A model generated the notes under the pieces. It did not search any database. It was not told the origin of the DNA and saw nothing but the letters and a program-made list of their open reading frames with translations. A stretch of DNA of 64,000 bases from Micropterus salmoides (taxonomy: Eukaryota > Chordata > Actinopteri > Centrarchiformes > Centrarchidae). Shown in pieces: positions 50,601 to 60,931 of this stretch (position 1 is the first letter of the stretch; the number at the start of each line of letters is the position of its first letter). The stretch is from positions 19,514,977-19,578,976 of the forward strand of contig NW_024043372.1 in NCBI RefSeq assembly GCF_014851395.1. Direction: 5' to 3'. A program made the translations under genes and the position numbers.

Positions 50601-53600
50601 TACAGTGCAAACTGGATTAGTTTACTACAGTGGCATAACAATGCTCACAGCTGATTAACCCTTTTCTGAATTTAAACAGTGAATTTGCTTTTTACCAAAG
50701 ACGTAGGTCTGTGATCCGTCTACGGCGCCTGTAATACCAGCTGATTCTGTGGGCACATGGGGTCCACCAGCCTGGTACAATGGATCCATAGGTGGAGCCT
50801 CACCGTATCCAACTCCCTACGAGGTGTTAAAGGATATGTAAAGTTTACTGCCCAGCTTTGAGACAAGATCTCTTATCTACTTTTTGTTTAACCTACCTGT
50901 CCAATGCTGGGGTCTGAAGACAGAGCTGGATTAGTGCTCGGAATCATCAAATCACCTGGTGAAAATGTAAGAATACTTAAAACAGTTTTAGGTTACATTT
51001 AGTGATAATAAACAGTGTGAGCAGGTCTCACCTTGCATTACAGCGGAGGCACCAGCAGGTGGCTGTAGAGGTTGCAAGTACTGTGGAGGTTGCGGGTACT
51101 GCTGCTGAAATTCCAGGGGCACAGAAGTCACAGGTCATCTGACACCTCTCACCATCTTTTTCTTTTAAATAACTTTCACACAATACAATAAAATAACAAT
51201 TTACCCCCACCATGCTGGCCTCAGGTGGATACCCAAGGATGGAAGTGCTCGGTTTATCAAAGTCTCTTCTGAAACTGAAACAGACAGATAATCATCATCA
51301 GGGACAAATGAGGTAAGATTCCTCTACTAGAAAAAGCTGATAAAATCTTTGCAAAATGTGTGCCTTACTTTTGGTTCTTCAGGGGTTTTGCAACCTCGGC
51401 ATAAACTCTGACTCCATCAATATAAAGGGGTCTGGGTTTAGTGAGGAGCTCAACCAGACGTGTCACTTGCTACAAAAAAAGAAATGACAATGCTATGTGC
51501 TGGGAAATCACAGGGAAACACTGGACAAAGACGGTAATCACAAACTTTGAAAGAACATGAAATGAAAAATCAATAGCAAACTGTGTGCATTCGTATTTTG
51601 TGGTACCTCATGGGAGTCCATGTCAACAAAGCAAAAGCACTTGGCTCCTGGTGGTTTGGCCTTCACTAAGCGAACATTTCTTTCATCCAGATATGCAAAT
51701 GGATCCAAGGCTTTCAGGATAGTCTCTACTGTCGTGGTGGGCTTCACATTTTTTATTATCATGGCTGTATGGTGACGAGAAAAACGTTGTTTATCTGACT
51801 TGTTTATGAATCACAATATCACATAAATAGTTCCATGGTGTTTATGGATATAAGCTTTAGCGGACACCCAAAAGATGAAGTAAACATACTTTTGCTATCT
51901 CTAAAGACGGAGTCAGATTGGTGTGAAGTGTGATGAGGAGGGTTGCGGTTGCCCCAAGACTCTGCCTGCTGCTCAGTTTCTTGCAGTTGGAGCTGTTGGT
52001 CCACCTGCTGCTGCCAGGCCTCAGGAGTCAAGTCAGAGCTGCGCTGCCACTGGCTGTGGGACAACGACTCAATAGGGTCCTTGTGTTTTGACCCATTCAG
52101 GTTGGTCTTCAAGTCTTCTACAGGTTCATCTGGTCTGGGTAATTGGGGCATCTGGATTTGAGGTACTTTGTGATCCGACTCCTAATTCATAGAGACATGG
52201 AAGGAATGAATACATTGATCTTAAACTGTGGTATGGTAAACAATATAGCGAAGTGATACTTTACATGGAGATCATACATACAATGGAGACCATAAATGTT
52301 CAAATAGTGACTGGGCCTTCTTAATGTTTTATTTCCCCCAAGCCATCTCAGAATAGCTATTAGAAGCCACCAGTCTTAATTTCAGCTTTCCCGTTTTCTG
52401 CTCTGCTCTAATGTGTCCCTGTTATTTGCAGTTACTGTTAACACACAACAATGACTCAAGCCAGAGTATAATCCAAGGTCTTTACTGCAAAACAACTGCA
52501 GGAAATGTTTATAGTTTTCTTTTTCCACCCCCAGAAATAATGGCTAAAGGCTCGGCAGACTACACGACTTTCAGCATCGGCCGATGGCCGTGCTGTTCAC
52601 AGTACACAACTTGCCGTCTTGAAGTCGCTGTGGCGTTCACACTATGTGGCTGATCGGTGACAGGGGGTCACACACTACACGAGCTGACAGCAGCTGTGGC
52701 ACCTGACGAATGGATTAGCAGATGCAGGTAGCAAGGATTGTCTGAGCTACAGAGAGAGCTGGAGGTGAGTAAAGTATTACGGTGAAAAAGTAGCTGCTGC
52801 TCCGCCAGCTGCCTGCTCTCATTGGCTGGATGTGGATGTCGAGTCGGCTGAGTCCTCCAGATATTTGGCATGCTAGATATCTGGCAGACGTTGGCGATGG
52901 GACAGAAATGTGTCAGCGAGCTGTTTTGATGCGTTGTTGAGTAGTTCACACATAACAACTGGTGACCACCGATCAACTGCTGATTTACTCTCGATTACAG
53001 CCTGACGGTCTCCGAGCTCGCCGAGCGGCAATTCGGGCTAAAAATCGTGTAGTGTGAACTAGGCTTTAGAAGAATCAATGACTAATAACAGTATTTCTGT
53101 TAAAGAGAGAAACTGGTTATTATAGTATGGCTATGTTTCTATACTGAAAAAATACTGTGTCAATTAGGCCAAATATATAACGTGAAAGTTTAATATACAG
53201 GTACAATAAATTCTGATTTTATAGTGCCTTTATTCATGCACCAACCATATTTAAAATACTGGCTTTTGTTTGGGTTGACAATTGAGATACGTATACATTT
53301 CCTGTCACTGCACTCACATTAACACTTCTTTCATACTCGTCTGGCTGGATGTACTTCATGGACGTTGTTCTAGTGCCAACCTTTAGGGATCCCTGAAAGA
53401 AGAACAGAAATGATCAATCAGCATCATACAACCTAGGTGACTTATATCAATAATACCAATGACACCCAACATGCACTGTGGCAGGTTTAGCCCTCCTCTT
53501 CACTGCTGAGGATCAAACGGGCGAACACTTATGGTGGTGTGCAAAGCCCAGATCAAGGATCATGCTTCATATACTAGGCTAAATAGTTTATAAGGGAACT

Positions 53601-56600
53601 CTGAATTAGGGCTGTGACTAACAATTATTTTCAGTATCGACTAATCTGTCAATTATTCTATCAACGAATCGAGTGACTGTTTGGACCAAAACTTTCTATA
53701 ACCCATGGTAACAATTTCAAATTGCTTGTTTTGTCTGACCAAAATCCAAAGACATTCAGTTTACTACCACAAAATACTAGAAAATCCTCACACCTTAAAA
53801 GCTGGAACTAGGAAATGTTAGCAAGTTTTGCTTGAAAATGACTTAAATCAATTTGTTATCAAAATGCAAGTTGCTGATAGCTTAATCCAGGAGAAAACAG
53901 AACTTTCTGGTGCCAAATGTGAACCATACTCTCATTAGATAAGGTCTACAAACCAAACTATGCTGTTGTAAATAATCCAATATCAAGACAAGACTGCATT
54001 AGCTGTTTCAAAAGGAAGCTCATGGCACATCTAAATGTTCTTGCAAATCGGTCTTTAACATCCATAATTCTGATGAGGGTTGTGCATCTCAAAAGGTGGA
54101 TTTAAATCCAGTGTTTCATTTACACAGAACAAAAATAACCATTAAAACTATACATAAAGCAATACCATAAAGCACAAAGCAGAAGCCATCCTTTACCACT
54201 CGTGACAGCGTATTTGAATCTTTGATGATATTAAATTACTGACCACACTGCATCATCTTTATCCTGAGCTATCACAAGCTGCAGAATATTGGAAAAAAGT
54301 GAAAATAAAGCTGTGTGAAACCAAATGCTCTACCAATAGAAATAGCAGAGCCAAACAAACTGCTGCACAATTCAGCAGCAATTCAAACGACACCAAGCAA
54401 CTCCATCATTTTACAGACATGATCAAAGCACAACAATCCTGGCAAGTGTTGGAGATTTGGTTAATAAGTCGAGATGTGAACTTTGTTCACAAATTGCTTA
54501 GAGCAATTCAAAGAAAGAAAGAAAGAAGAAATCCTGGAGTCCAAAATCTACTAACGACGAGAATACCATCAAGAGGACGTGCACTCAAGAAGGTCAAAGA
54601 TTGAAAGATTGAAAATGCCTTGAACTGATGAAAGAATTTTGCCAAGAAGATCTGCCGCAGAGACCTAAAGACAACAAGATAAGGAGTCTGCAGCCACACT
54701 AGCAGTTTTGTGAGGCTGTAATGCTCAGTGAGAAGAAAAATCAAACTCTTGAAGAAACTTAAGTAAATAAACCGAAGTATTAGACAAATTAAGATTTTGA
54801 CTTGATGATGGCGCTAGACAGAAAGTCAGGGGACCGCCAATGTGCATTAAGACCACAAATGACTGCACCAAAATGCAATCTTCCAACGAACAGTTGCTGA
54901 GAAATTTCACACTAAACCACAAATTTGGTCTCATGGTGGTGGATCCCGAAAGGCATCAGGATTCATCCTCCAGGCACCATGAACACCTGTACCAAAGTTA
55001 ACAAGAGGACCAACCGACAGACCATGTCTTCCATAAAGTTACGCCGCTAGCACAACTAAAACCTCCCAGAAACAATGTAGACCCGTTAATGGCTGTGAAA
55101 ATTACCAAAGTTCAGATCACTACAATTTTACCTGTCTTAACATTACTTTTGAAAAAATTTTGTTTTTCAAAGCTTGTTCTGGAAAAAAAAATAAATTAAA
55201 AAAGTTATTTTCTCTTGCAAGGTAAGCTAACACAACAGGTACCTTATATTAAACAATTACACTGTAAACACAGGGTTCTGAGCAGTGTTCAAAATTAGCA
55301 CCAGCCAAAATGCTGGTAAAATATGCAAATGACTGGTAGATCTACTTCTCTCGCCAGCCAAAAAACCATGGTAATCTACTGAGTGGTTGGTACACTTTGA
55401 GTATTCACTAGCTGGTGGACAACAACAATATTTTTGCACCCTCATTCTGAGTAATAAGGTTGCATTCAGACCAACTTTAGCCCTTTGTGAAAAAAAACCC
55501 AAAAACATAGCCATCTCATTAATTTGACCAGGGCTAGTCCGGCAACGCAGCAGGGGTGCCAATGCAAGGGCTCCACCAATAAATGCAGGGTTTTCAGGCA
55601 AAAAAGTAGAATCTTGGTCAACTTTTTCCCGACCACAATGAGACATCCTGCCAACAAAGTGCTGTGGTGACCAATCAATTCTATACACATCCTGGTAGAT
55701 TATTTGGAACGCAATACTACTGCGTCTACTGTTGACATCACAATCGTCGCGAGTAAAGAAATCTGATGCGTGCTCAATCTGACGGATCTGTTACTCAAAC
55801 TGGAATTCCGGATCCTATTTCATTTCTCACCTGTATCGTAACACCCCCCCCCCCCATTATTGGTAAGGCAAGATTTTCAAAACTGCAGTTGCTTCCTTGA
55901 CAACAGAACCTTCTGCGCAAGTCGCAAAAAGGAAACCAATATTTTCTAACACTCAAAAGTGCTGCAAGCGTTAATTTTATCGTCTTCATTACAAAGGCTA
56001 AATCACAACCCAGGAAATGGCGGATACCTACAGTCCAATTGTCCTAATATTATGAAACCTTAAATGTGGGGTATGCAATTTTTATCCAATAGATATATTT
56101 TTCATTAAAATTTCCTCATGGCCCGCTAGCTGTCCATTGTGTGTTTGCTTTAAAAAAAAATTTAAAAAATAAATAAAGAAAATCAGCTTTTTGAACACAA
56201 CCATGGCTCTGTAAATATGAAGTAAACCCTCTTCCAGCCATGATTTGTGTGTCTGCAAAGTTAAATTACTTGCCCAAAGACATTCAGCTTATTTTCTAGT
56301 TCAAGATATGCTGTTGTAACGTTAACTGTAGTAGCAGGAGAGTTGTGTGTTTCGCTGTCTGAGGCTGGTGTGCTGGATCTGAAACATCTGGTCCTCTCTG
56401 AACATTAGCTTCGCAGTAGCAACTGTAGCGACGGTCTGCTAACCCACAACTTAGCTAAGGTCGTTCTTCGCTCTATATCGTGGTAATTTCTTATGGTATT
56501 GTATTTCTCCAGAATCACATACCCCACCTTTAACCGTTTAGACAATCCCACATGAGGGCAGATTTTTTTTTATTCAAATATCTGCATTTTCTGGTGAAAT

Positions 56601-59600
56601 CCTTTCCAGGGTTAGGCAGTGTGGGGTTGAAATTTGAAAATTTAAGATGAATAAGGCAAGTGAACAATGGGATAGAAACTTATTGTATATCTGTGCACAC
56701 ACACAGTTTAACTCTTAAGTGCCAAACAAGTAATTTAAAATACTATCATGGCTTTATGGATATGTACTTACAATTTAATTTGTGTAAAATTAGGAACAAC
56801 TGTTTAACATCTTATCATCTAAAAATGTCAACAACTGACATCTTCATGTCCTCAACCAAAATAAGTTCACTAGAAGTTATAGCAACCCCTTCCCACGTTC
56901 TCTCCCTCCCCCATCTACTAAATGCCCTCTCAACCCCTCATAATCCTGATGGGAGAGATGGCCTTCGTAGAGTGACGAGGATGGGCCACCTTGTTGGACT
57001 CCATGAAGTGGACTGCATCCTCGAGGTTTAAAAACTCCACATAGGCCGTATCGTAGCTGTAACCTGGGGACAGCATTTGAAATACAGATGGGTTTTTGTT
57101 AGTCAATGCCAGTAATGACAGTCACCCACTAAAACATTAAAGACAGTTCGTAAATACATCGGGATCAGTGTGAGCGAATTTTTACACCTTTACTGACATA
57201 CATACCTTTTCAGGAAAACACACATTTTGTTTGTTTTTTTTCTATTCAGTCTTCTCAAGACTGATGTCAAATCAGACTTTGCCAGCAAAGGCTTTGATAA
57301 AGCCAAGCCTAAACAGACATATTCCAGACCAGTGGCAGTGAACAACTGCGTGGTGCGCACCACCACAAAGATTTGCTACTCGTGTTTATGTCAAATAAAA
57401 AAAAAGCAGGTAATATCCCTTTCTGTTATAAGACATTGATATTTTGGCAAAATGAGCGGCCTTTGAGACATAATCTTCACAAAAAGGCACAGCATCATCT
57501 ATAACCATGCCTACAGCGATCCACTGCGGAAATCTTTCACTCTAAAGCAGATGTTTAGTTCAGAAGGATGAACAAAGCACTAGCAAGGCAGTTTCTCCAT
57601 TTCAGGTTTGTTGAAATTCTTTTTTCACTAAGATAAAGTGTCCCTGAAGGACATATTCAGTGAGTCACTTGTCACAAATCATCTGGGAACGATCACTCTC
57701 CAAAAGCTCCTAATATTGATTCCTTGGTAAAAACCTCTAATTGCTGACAATGAACCCACATCCTCAGACATCAAAAAGGATGGCATAACAGAACCCCCCT
57801 TCCTTCTTTACTGAGCAAGTTCACACAGACCACCACCAACAAAAGCAACCAAGAACATAAAAAAACAAAAAGATAGAATGCGGCGTTTCGAATGTTGTAA
57901 AAGCGAAATGTCGAGGGACATGTTAGCAATCGACTGCCCCTTACAGTTCCACAAAGAAACTTCATTCTTACCTGGCACGACATTTCTGATTTTCATCCCC
58001 TGCATTGGCACACCATCACGGACTGCAAAGGCACCAAGAATCTGCAAGAGAACATCAAAATGAGTGAATTAAGTCCATGCCAACTAATACCAACACTCTA
58101 GTAAACATAATAATTAACATATAAAGTTGTTTTTCTGTTTGATGATTACCTGCTCCATCGTGGCAGTCTTTGGAATACCAATTATGGATATTGTATTGGA
58201 AACTTTGTCCTCCACTGACGCATTCCTGTAATCTTGATCCTTTAATATAAATTTTATTCAAATTCTGGTTATGACACATCAAAATATAATAACTGCAATT
58301 GTTACTGATAAACAAATACTTGCAACAAAATAAAAATACACCTACCTGAGAACCAGACTCACTAAATTTTGAGGGTGCGATTGGTTTAGACTCTTTGATG
58401 AGTTTCTCTGTTGCTTGAAGCGCCTCGTGTTTGTAATCAAAATCCCTCCCGGACCCTGTCCTGTAATCGATGTCCCTGTAGTCTTGGTCCCTTGCCTGTA
58501 CAGCGCTGCTGCTTTGGAAATCACATTCTGCCCCCATCTTACCTCTGGCAGGTCCCTGATTGTGTGGGATATCTTTCAGCCCTTTAAAACAATCACTTGG
58601 CACCTGAATCTCATGTGAGGGCTGAATCTTGTCTTTATGGTAAGGGGGTCTTTCATCACGATTTGATTTATTCTGACTATGCTTTGGGTCCCTTTCTCCA
58701 AGCCAATGTTTACTCTCATTTTGTCTCCCAAGAGGGCCAGTAAGGGGACTTCTCTCAGGGAGTGGATGGTCTTGTGGAGCTTTTCTGCCAATTGATGGTA
58801 GATCCATTGCAGGAAAGTGGTCACCATGAGGAAAGCCAACATCTTTCCCTGGGAATTCAACAGGTGGTCGATTCCTTTCCTGAAATGGTGGTGGATCTCC
58901 AACATTCACGTCTCTGCCAAAACCTACAGGGAAGCTGGGTTCTGGGACACCTGCCATCCCTTTATCCATGTTTAAGAAAGGGCTCTTTTCCTTTCGACGG
59001 TTCTTCCATTCTTCTGCAAGAGTCATCTCTTCACCACTGCGATAATCCATGAGGGGACTGCCACTTGAATCCGGATATTCTCCCTCTCTGACTTCTGCAG
59101 CCATAATCTCTGATCTTTGAGGTCCAGCAACATCGGAAGGCATGTCTGGTCTTGCCCTGTCCACTGGAGCGACATCACTGTTTCCAAATCTTAAGGGAGA
59201 CCGATCCCTACCTCTAAATTCAGCTGATGGTCCAAGACGATTTCTGAAATCCATATCAGAATCAAACCCACCTCTTGGATTGAAAGGTGGGCCCCCTCTT
59301 CTGTCAGTGTCCATCATCCTCCTTTCTCTTGGCAGTAAGTCCATATCAAAGCGATCAGTATCACCAATGCCCATTGGGGGCCGGTCACGCATGTCCCTAA
59401 ATCCATCATTTTGTTCTGTTCGGTCCATAGGAAACCCTCTTCTTCCATCAATGTTGGGATTGTTGAACTGTGGCATGTTGTAATTAAAAGACTCTCTGTC
59501 TCTCATGTTCATAAATCTGTTGTTTGGCTCCCGTGGTGGCATACCCCTGCCTCCCATGTCTGAGTTCCTGCCTGGTCCCGGGAAATCAGAGGAATTCATC

Positions 59601-60239
59601 AGTTTGTCTCTGATGGAAATTTCATAGTTCCTTCTGAGACTGAAGTCCGGCTCTTCTCCAGGTCTGAAAAAATCTCTGTTTGGCTCTCTACCTCGCATAT
59701 CACGTGGGTCCATATCTCGCCCCCTCATTGGTGGCCCATCCATCCTCCTCATGTCCATAGGTGGCAGATCTAGAGGCCTTAGGGCCATATGACCCATGGG
59801 ACCCATGTTCATCCCATCTCTGCCTCTATAATCAGGCATGGGACGATCTCTGCCACGAAACATTTCTCCACGATGATCACCACTGGAACATATATATTTA
59901 TATGAATATATTAGTCTACTGATTTGTTTGATATTCACATAACCAAAGCTTACAACAAAATATCACTAGTGGGAAACATTAAGTTCATTATTATTACCAA
60001 ATAGCCCACATCAGTGCTGCATTATAAAGTTAAATGCAGTGTGATACTAGAATTTAACCATATAGCCCAACTCTAGCAAACAGCAATACAGGCACACACA
60101 GAAGTGCAGTTACTAGAAAAACTAGATTATTTTCTTACTACAGTTGAAATTTGTCTTAAATCTATGCCTATGACTGAATGATGCTCGTTTACCGAAAGGG
60201 TGGTCCTCCCCGTGGTCCTTGCCCTGGTCCATCCCACAT
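47253..60239 (-). CDS. rbm6: RNA-binding motif protein 6 (RBM6), complete, 22 coding exons
   Basis: RBM6 is a nuclear RNA-binding splicing regulator related to RBM5 and RBM10. Coding exons, read 5' to 3' on the minus strand: 60239-60193, 59882-58346, 58239-58150, 58041-57972, 57063-56990, 53392-53318, 52181-51890, 51764-51607, 51469-51369, 51274-51205, 51104-51032, 50955-50897, 50816-50696, 50279-50182, 49053-48709, 48629-48480, 48377-48312, 48167-47940, 47855-47781, 47690-47596, 47487-47436, 47348-47253. All introns are GT-AG and all phases match, giving 3,972 nt and 1,323 aa (human about 1,120). The start MWDGPGQGP resembles the RBM6 N-terminus. Approximate domains: RGRD/MDYR-rich region 1-528, RRM1 544-622, RRM2 730-810, OCRE 928-979, C2H2 finger C1194/C1197/H1210/H1217, C-terminal tail YKQAVRKAMFARFKELE. 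A canonical G-patch and a RanBP2-type finger were not found. Orthology is strong; individual splice choices at exons 56990, 51274, 51205 and 51104 are less sure. Confidence 0.93.
47781..48167 (-). CDS. rbm6: rbm6 exons encoding the C2H2 zinc finger and following basic helix
   Basis: Exon 48167-47940 encodes RPMGSLGLLASDY, an acidic Glu/Asp stretch, then LTDWKKMACLLCRRQFPNKD and RHQQLSDLHK: a C-x2-C-x12-H-x6-H finger as in RBM5/6/10. Exon 47855-47781 (QNMEIHLKIKRSKKELEALE) is a charged, probably helical segment that follows the finger throughout the family. Confidence 0.92.
48312..48629 (-). CDS. rbm6: rbm6 exons between OCRE and zinc finger
   Basis: Exon 48629-48480 encodes IMKDMERWAKIQNRQKD, a conserved KDMERWAK-type segment after OCRE in this family. 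Exon 48377-48312 encodes ISGGDDLFKKPLAPPKKDEK, matching the DxFKKPLxPP region of RBM6. The latter has two acceptor-like AGs 7 nt apart; only the upstream one keeps the frame. Confidence 0.88.
48709..50279 (-). CDS. rbm6: rbm6 exons encoding the OCRE domain and Pro/Ala/Asp-rich tail
   Basis: Exons 50279-50182 and 49053-48709. Aromatic octamer-like units NYLYDTTSGFYYD, TTLYYDPGSRYFYNAQ and EYLYWDAASKTYIPVP make an OCRE domain, a fold that in RBM5 binds proline-rich SmN/B tails of the spliceosome. It is followed by a Pro/Ala-rich low-complexity segment and a KKDDDDSTKKDKDEK charged run. An hAT-like element (49308-50106) separates the two exons. Confidence 0.9.
49308..50106. mobile_element. hAT-like non-autonomous element in rbm6 intron
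   Basis: Left end TAAGGCTGTGCAATTAATC and reverse complement of right end TAGGGCTGCTCAATTTTGGC. Next to the ends are ATTACGATTTTAATTTTGG and CAATTGTGACCAAAATAATTG phrases characteristic of a very common teleost GGGCTGCnCAATT element. No transposase frame; target duplication not clear. It occupies most of the intron between the two OCRE exons. Confidence 0.65.
50696..51274 (-). CDS. rbm6: rbm6 exons encoding the Gln/Pro-rich linker between RRM2 and OCRE
   Basis: Exons 51274-51205, 51104-51032, 50955-50897 and 50816-50696 encode FRRDFDKPSTSILGYPPE, then a QQYPQPPQYLQPLQPP repeat-like stretch, then PSTNPALSSDPSIGQ and a Gly/Pro-rich lead-in to OCRE. Low-complexity and probably disordered. Exon 51274 has tandem acceptors TTTCAG-TTTCAG; its end has two GTs 6 nt apart; exon 51104 follows CAGCAGCAG, so isoforms differing by one or two residues are expected. 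Confidence 0.83.
51369..51764 (-). CDS. rbm6: rbm6 exons encoding RRM2
   Basis: Exons 51764-51607 and 51469-51369. RNP2-like MIIKNVKP is followed by helix TVETILKALDPF, the RNP1-like strand AKCFCFVDM, helix QVTRLVELLTKP and final strand VYAEVAKPL, an RRM order. RNP1 keeps alternating aromatics (CFCFVD). The domain binds RNA in relatives. Confidence 0.92.
51890..52181 (-). CDS. rbm6: rbm6 inter-RRM linker exon
   Basis: A single 292-nt exon encodes a polar Gln/Ser-rich linker (LTPEAWQQQVDQQLQLQETE). In mammalian RBM6, RBM5 and RBM10 the region between the RRMs carries a WYCxxC...C..C RanBP2-type zinc finger; this exon has no such cysteine set. Start fixed by ATTAG acceptor in phase with the preceding exon. 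Confidence 0.87.
52545..53068. mobile_element. MITE with ACTACACGA inverted ends in rbm6 intron
   Basis: The left end TAAAGGCTCGGCAGACTACACGACTTTCAGC (read in two pieces: AAAGGCTCGG, ACTACACGACTTTCAGC) pairs with the reverse complement of the right end (AAAGCCTAGT, ACTACACGATTTTTAGC). About 525 bp, GC-richer and CpG-richer than the flanking intron; no transposase. It lies in the intron between RRM1 and the inter-RRM linker exon. Confidence 0.65.
53318..58239 (-). CDS. rbm6: rbm6 exons encoding RRM1
   Basis: Exons 58239-58150, 58041-57972, 57063-56990 and 53392-53318 encode DQDYRNASVEDK, RNP2-like ISIIGIP, helix MEQILGAFAV, MKIRNVVPG, the RNP1-like strand GYSYDTAYVEF, helix EDAVHFMESNK and strand GSLKVGTRTTSMKYIQP. 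The donor after exon 57063-56990 is AAG/GTGGCC, weaker than all others, but protein continuity supports it. The 3.6-kb intron before the last of these exons is filled with repeats. Confidence 0.88.
53616..53885 (+). repeat. Dispersed AGGGCTGTGACTAACAATTA repeat in rbm6 intron
   Basis: TAGGGCTGTGACTAACAATT, then CAACGAATCGAGTGACTGTTT, CTTGTTTTGTCTGACCAAAA and a degenerate ATCAATTTGTTATCAAAAT end form the pattern of a dispersed teleost repeat with ATTAATCGATTA-like ends. Probably a DNA-element relic; the right end is poorly preserved. Confidence 0.5.
54688..55060 (+). repeat. Dispersed repeat with GATGATGGYGCTAG modules, copy B
   Basis: Same orientation and order as 37617-38170: CAGCCACACTAGCAG..GTGAGGCTGTA, TTTTGACTTGATGATGGCGC, GAGAAATTTCACACTAAACC, GAACACCTGTACCAAAG and GACCAACCGACAGACCATG, ending near GCCGCTAGCACAACTAAAA. 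The copy lacks the left-hand AACATGCTAACATG part of copy A. Lies in rbm6 intron. Confidence 0.55.
55270..55690. repeat. Probable dispersed repeat, unclassified, in rbm6 intron
   Basis: GAGCAGTGTTCAAAATTAGC and CAAAATGCTGGTAAAATATGC phrases resemble a dispersed fish repeat. A 143-codon minus-strand frame here has no domain. Class and ends unknown. Confidence 0.3.
56064..56529. mobile_element. 466-bp TTAA-flanked MITE in rbm6 intron
   Basis: TTAA on both sides (56060-56063 and 56530-56533). Left end ATGTGGGGTATGCAATTTTT; reverse complement of right end AGGTGGGGTATGTGATTCTGG. No transposase. A different family from the TTAA elements at 1232, 14504, 23944 and 25928. Confidence 0.75.
58346..59882 (-). 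CDS. rbm6: rbm6 large N-terminal exon (Arg/Asp/Met-rich)
   Basis: A 1,537-nt exon encodes residues 16-528. It is rich in RGRD, DMR, MDYR and PPM motifs (for example FRGRDRPMPDYRGRDGM), equivalent to the DFRGRD-repeat N-terminus of RBM6 that promotes self-association in mammals. No folded domain is visible. The open frame continues past the donor at 58345 into intron; the sequence after SESGSQ is therefore not protein. Acceptor TTCCAG at 59883-59884. Confidence 0.93.
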
Positions 60240-60260
60240 GTTTGTAAGTCAGAATCTTAT
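60193..60260 (-). CDS. rbm6: rbm6 first coding exon
   Basis: Acceptor CTTCCAG precedes 60260; 21 nt of 5' UTR lead to ATG at 60239, then MWDGPGQGPRGGPPF and a split Arg codon completed by exon 59882. The stop-free N-terminus and its Gly/Pro/Arg composition match RBM6 starts. The ATG is the first in the exon. Confidence 0.85.
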
Positions 60261-60931
60261 CTGGAAGCAAAGTTGAAGGTTTGCATAATTTTTTGACGGT
60301 CCATGAATGCACCAATTGTGACTTCACAATGGCAGGTATAACGTTATCCATCATAACACAACTCATAAGAATTGGACTTGGACTGCACAACCCTAAATCC
60401 CATCAGAAATCTATGAGCGCATGGCCACATAAACGTGATTGTTTAACGTTATATGTTGAAGAGTTATTTCGGTGCTACAGTGAAGATACTTAAAAGATGG
60501 CTTAATATGACAAACCTGGGGCCAGTAACACTGGGTGGTGTGATTGCTAATGCTGGCCGACAGACAGACGAGTGGCCCGCTAATTATAGCCATCACTGGG
60601 CCTTCACAACTACGCCACAACATAAACAAGCGACGTTGGTACTGAAAATGATTTTATTGCAATAAACAAAATAATTCAGGGGAACAGTCGCATTGTAATG
60701 CCAACGAAGGCGTGATTAAATTAGCGAGCTAAAGACTATTAAATTACAACCAACGTTAGCCCCTTGCAAAAGACCATTCACAGGGTGAATCAGAGCTAAC
60801 GTGGCTAACACTGACTTAACGTTAAAAGCCGATTTCTTTGCGTTAGCTTGCAGTTGGGTAGCATCCTTTGAAATACAAAACATTTTACTAACTATATATT
60901 TCTCCATTGATATTATTTCTTTAGGACCCAC

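Noticed and set aside
58055..58345. C-terminal end of a 627-codon minus-strand frame
   Set aside because: It is read-through of the rbm6 large exon past a good CAG/GTAGGT donor at 58346/58345. The sequence after SESGSQ is AT-rich and the next exon (58239-58150) lies in a different frame.
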